From positions 1 to 42,396 of the forward strand of contig WTGN01000079.1 in assembly GCA_011523545.1 (NCBI GenBank): a DNA stretch of 42,396 nucleotides, given 5' to 3'. Source of the stretch: Chloroflexota bacterium (GTDB taxonomy: Bacteria; Chloroflexota; Anaerolineae; Aggregatilineales; Phototrophicaceae). The number at the start of each line of letters is the position of its first letter. Within the stretch, counting starts at the first letter, position 1. The notes beneath the pieces were generated by a model. The model saw only the letters and a program-made list of their open reading frames with translations, searched no databases and was not told the origin of the DNA. A program made the position numbers and the translations under genes. This document shows positions 39,872 to 42,396 of the stretch, in pieces.

Positions 39872-39891
39872 GGGCGAGACTTGTCTCGCCC
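39872..39891. repeat. Family A hairpin repeat (2-base loop)
   Basis: Stem GGGCGAGAC against GTCTCGCCC with loop TT, preceded by GTAG. Confidence 0.8.
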
Positions 39892-40027
39892 GAACGCGCA
39901 ACATTTGTGAGACCAAGCCCGTGGCGGTCCGACAGCGCCATCGCGCGAGCGTGGCTGGTGGGCAGGCGTCGGACGAATGCGTCATCTCTTGTTACAATTC
40001 AGCAGAAGAAGAAGACAACGGGCGGTG

Positions 40028-41005
40028 ATGATGACGATGAATGCGCAAAAAATCAGCAGCGTCGCATGTGTGGGCGGCGGCACGATTGGCTTCTCCTGGG
40101 CGGTGCTATTCGCTCAGCATGGGCTGCGGGTGAAGCTCTACGATGTCTCGGACAAGGCGCTGAGCCAGGCAGATGCCGCGTTGCAAGCGTCTTATGACAC
40201 GCTGGTCGACGCTGCTGTGATGACGGCGGATGAAGCGGCGGCCGCCCTCGCTCGGATCAGCAAGACCACTGACCTGGCGGAGGCGCTGCGCGATGTGGAT
40301 TTCGTGCAAGAATCGGGACCGGAACGGTATCGCATCAAACGCGAGATTTACCGTGATCTGGACCGGCTGGCGCGGCCGGAGGTCGTGCTCGCTTCCAGCA
40401 CCAGCGCCATGCTGATGACGGAGATTCAATCGGTGACGGCGCATCCCCAACGCTGCGTGGTGGCCCACCCCTACAACCCGCCGCATATCGTGCCGTCGGT
40501 GGAGATCGTGCCGGGCGAAGCGACGTCCGCCGAAACCGTGACCGTCACGCGGGACTTCATGGCGCGCATGGGCCGGGCGCCGGTGGTGGCGCGCAAGGAA
40601 TGCCGCGGTCATATCGTCAACCACATGCAGGCGGTGCTGTACCGCGAGGCATTGTGGCTGGTGGGCAATGGCGTCGCCACCGTGGATGAAATAGACCTCG
40701 CGTTCAGAACTGGACCCGGTCTGCGCCTGGCGCTGATGGGCCCCTTCATGGTGGGCATGTTGACCAGCCCCGGCGGCATGCGGGATACCATGCTCGACCG
40801 GAAGCTCGACCATAGCGCCGAAGACGACATTCCGTCGCGCGTCGAGCGGGAGGCGCCGCCGCGCAGCCCGGAAAACATGCGCGCCTGGGCCGAGATCTGC
40901 GTCGCGCAGATGGAAGCGTCGCTGGCCGATACGGATAAGGAGCAGTTGAAAAAGTGGCGCGACCGGAAACTGCTGCAGATCCTTGATGTGATTGCGGCGG
41001 ATTAG
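40028..41005 (+). CDS. 3-hydroxyacyl-CoA dehydrogenase-like protein, L-gulonate/carnitine 3-dehydrogenase type
   Basis: 325 residues. The NAD Rossmann motif VACVGGGTIGFSWAVLFAQH opens the chain. SSTSAMLMTEIQ and HPYNPPHIVPSVEIVPG carry the catalytic His-Glu pair, and RGHIVNHMQAVLYREALWLV provides the Asn. The HPYNPPH variant is the one seen in lambda-crystallin/L-gulonate 3-dehydrogenase and L-carnitine dehydrogenase rather than in fatty-acid beta-oxidation enzymes. An in-frame ATG cluster at 40028, 40031 and 40037 leaves the exact start open; GGGCGG lies just before. It is followed 59 bp later by an enolase-superfamily gene, which supports a sugar-acid pathway. The substrate is inference. 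Confidence 0.85.
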   Translation: MMTMNAQKISSVACVGGGTIGFSWAVLFAQHGLRVKLYDVSDKALSQADAALQASYDTLVDAAVMTADEAAAALARISKTTDLAEALRDVDFVQESGPERYRIKREIYRDLDRLARPEVVLASSTSAMLMTEIQSVTAHPQRCVVAHPYNPPHIVPSVEIVPGEATSAETVTVTRDFMARMGRAPVVARKECRGHIVNHMQAVLYREALWLVGNGVATVDEIDLAFRTGPGLRLALMGPFMVGMLTSPGGMRDTMLDRKLDHSAEDDIPSRVEREAPPRSPENMRAWAEICVAQMEASLADTDKEQLKKWRDRKLLQILDVIAAD

Positions 41006-41064
41006 TCGACGCCGGACAGATTTGACGCGCAGCCCGGACCACTGAGAGAAGGAAGATCCAGCCG

Positions 41065-42168
41065 ATGAAAATCACCGATGTGAAGACGACGTTCATCTAT
41101 ATTCCGCATCTGGGCAGCATTCAAGACGCCACCATTCGCCATCCAACGCCGGGACGAGGCCAATGCTTCGCGCATATCCTCACCGACGAGGGATTGGAAG
41201 GGCTGGGCACGGGCGATGGCGGGCGGGCGGCGCAGCTGCTCATCAATGAGTCGCTTAAGCCCCTGTTGATTGGGCAGGACCCGCTGCGAATCGAAAAACT
41301 TTGGGACGATATGTTCTGGCGCCTGCGCGGCGTCGGGCGGAAAGGCCTGGCTTTCGCCGCAATCTCGGCGGTGGACATCGCCTTGTGGGATCTGAAAGCC
41401 AAGTATTTCAATGTGCCGCTTTATGAACTGCTGGGCGCTTACACCGATAGCGTGCCCATTTATGGCAGCGGGGGCTGGACCCATTTCAGCGTCGACGAGC
41501 TGGTCGCCGAGCAGCTTGGCTATGTCGAGCGGGGCATGAAGTCGGTCAAAATGAAAGTGGGCAAAGATTTCGGCCAGAGCGAGAAAGAGGACATCGCGCG
41601 TTTGGCGGCGGTGCGCGAGGCGGTCGGCGATGAGATCGAAATCCTGATCGACGCCAACAATGGCTATTACGCCAAGCAGGCGATTCGCATGGCGCGGGAG
41701 TTCGAGCCTTATCAAGTCGGCTGGTTTGAAGAGCCGGTCCTGGCTGATGATATCGAAGGCTTGGCCGCCATCGCCCGCGCGATCGACATCCCGGTCGCGA
41801 CTGGCGAGCATGAGTACAGCAAGTATGGCTTTCGCGAGTTGATCGCCCGCGGCGGGGCGGATATCGCGCAGCCGGATATTGGGCGGGTCGGCGGCGTGAC
41901 TGAGTGGATGAAGGTGGCGCATTTGGCGCATGCCTTTAATCTGCCCGTGGCGCCTCACGCCTTTCAAGTGGTGCATCTGCATGTCACCTGCGCGACGCCC
42001 AACCTGCGCATCGTCGAGTATCTAGGCGCATCCGAAGAATTTGACAAGCTGGCCTACACCGAATTCCCCGAGCCGGTGGATGGGATGTGGTCGCCCTATC
42101 CGGATAAGCCGGGCCTGGGCCTGGAATTGAATCCGGAGGTGGTCAAGAAGTACGGTTCGGTATTGTGA
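41065..42168 (+). CDS. Mandelate racemase/muconate-lactonizing enzyme family protein (sugar-acid dehydratase-like)
   Basis: 367 residues of the enolase superfamily. After the capping domain (1-130) the barrel has the KxK base pair Lys162 and Lys164 (SVKMKVGKDF), metal ligands Asp196 (LIDANNG), Glu222 (FEEP) and Glu248 (GEHEY), and the opposite-face Asp271-His298 pair (DIGRVGG and APHAF). With both a KxK motif and a His-Asp dyad it belongs to the mandelate-racemase-like group, which contains many acid-sugar dehydratases. Which sugar acid is used is unknown. AGAAGGAAG lies about 13 bases before the ATG, rather far. The preceding dehydrogenase would fit as a partner in sugar-acid catabolism, inferred from context. 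Confidence 0.9.
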   Translation: MKITDVKTTFIYIPHLGSIQDATIRHPTPGRGQCFAHILTDEGLEGLGTGDGGRAAQLLINESLKPLLIGQDPLRIEKLWDDMFWRLRGVGRKGLAFAAISAVDIALWDLKAKYFNVPLYELLGAYTDSVPIYGSGGWTHFSVDELVAEQLGYVERGMKSVKMKVGKDFGQSEKEDIARLAAVREAVGDEIEILIDANNGYYAKQAIRMAREFEPYQVGWFEEPVLADDIEGLAAIARAIDIPVATGEHEYSKYGFRELIARGGADIAQPDIGRVGGVTEWMKVAHLAHAFNLPVAPHAFQVVHLHVTCATPNLRIVEYLGASEEFDKLAYTEFPEPVDGMWSPYPDKPGLGLELNPEVVKKYGSVL

Positions 42169-42199
42169 TCCCACAAGATGGGACAGAATTCCAAAGCAT

Positions 42200-42240
42200 C
42201 ACCACAGAGGAAGAGAGGCAACACAGAGGGCACTGAGGGA
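42200..42240 (+). repeat. Family D repeat (ACCACAGAGG type)
   Basis: ACCACAGAGGAAGAGAGG, then AACACAGAGGGCACTGAGG; like 39629-39672 with a few changes. Confidence 0.6.
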
Positions 42241-42270
42241 TATATTGATCTTCTCAATAGGATGCTGTAG

Positions 42271-42313
42271 GGGCGTTTGACCCGCAGTGTCTACGCAAGG
42301 CGCTGAAACGCCC
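42271..42313. repeat. Interrupted family A repeat
   Basis: The left arm GGGCGTTT and the right arm AAACGCCC are separated by 27 bases in place of 3-5, as if extra sequence had been inserted in the loop. It is preceded by GTAG. Confidence 0.55.
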
Positions 42314-42382
42314 GTGCATGCTTCAATTGGAGCTACTAAAGTAAGCCCAAGTAAGTTCTGCAAGAAAATCGCCTCGTTAAGA

Positions 42383-42396
42383 AAGCTCCCCTTCCC
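42383..42396 (+). repeat. Family B repeat, truncated by the window end
   Basis: AAGCTCCCCTTCCC is the left, C-rich arm of a family B element; the G-rich arm lies beyond the window. Confidence 0.5.

Overview
This is a high-GC bacterial chromosome segment with no rRNA, tRNA, CRISPR array or transposase that I can see. Gene content and style suggest an uncultured Chloroflexota, probably Anaerolineae-like. The pointers are very large GT-C-like membrane proteins with a C-terminal beta-sandwich, a Flp-type pilin and a LysM lipoprotein sharing a Thr/Pro tail, a TrpB2-type tryptophan synthase beta chain, GTG/TTG starts, and intergenic spaces filled with short dispersed hairpin repeats. The taxonomic call is inference from gene families, not from a marker gene.

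Layout. (1) 1-5317, plus strand: the end of a sugar-binding protein, two MalF/MalG-type permeases, then a Gfo/Idh/MocA oxidoreductase overlapping an FGGY sugar kinase by one base. This looks like a sugar or polyol uptake and catabolism locus; its ATPase is not in the window. A small coiled-coil/one-TM protein lies inside it on the minus strand. (2) 5398-8671: a DUF1801 protein, a 596-residue secreted beta-propeller-like protein (minus) and a PHP-family phosphatase. (3) 8988-12233: a cyclopropane-fatty-acid synthase (minus) divergent from a LuxR-type regulator with a degenerate receiver, followed by an NAD-dependent epimerase/dehydratase. (4) 12481-20386, all minus: glutamine amidotransferase-like hydrolase, DinB-like protein, ArsO-like flavoprotein, KefB-type cation:proton antiporter, and two tandem group II PLP decarboxylases. 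(5) 20745-23675: TSUP permease, a small acidic protein, nitroreductase and hemB. (6) 23773-31512: three consecutive paralogous membrane proteins, each exactly 834 residues with the starts chosen here; this is the most distinctive block. (7) 31519-37841: a second amidotransferase-like hydrolase, a double FtsX permease, an orphan Flp pilin, an M42 aminopeptidase and a LysM lipoprotein. (8) 38154-42168: TrpB2, then a 3-hydroxyacyl-CoA/L-gulonate dehydrogenase-like enzyme and an enolase-superfamily sugar-acid dehydratase-like enzyme.

Four families of short repeats recur between genes. Family A is a 9-bp-stem, 3-nt-loop hairpin with invariant outer GGGCG/CGCCC and an inner 4 bp that vary while staying complementary. 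Family B is a G-rich element whose four G-runs fit the quadruplex pattern. Family C is a 12-bp module, AAGGCTTGTCCG. Family D is an ACCACAGAGG-type repeat. They touch genes: a B copy supplies the ribosome binding site of a permease, another encodes the C-terminus and stop of the CFA synthase, a C module holds the stop of an amidotransferase, and a B copy is bracketed by a 29-bp duplication of the PHP gene's 3' end.

Regulatory signals I can support include a double CTGTACAG palindrome over the -35 box of the antiporter promoter, a good sigma70-like promoter with an overlapping inverted repeat before the pilin gene, and an extended -10 promoter before the CFA synthase.
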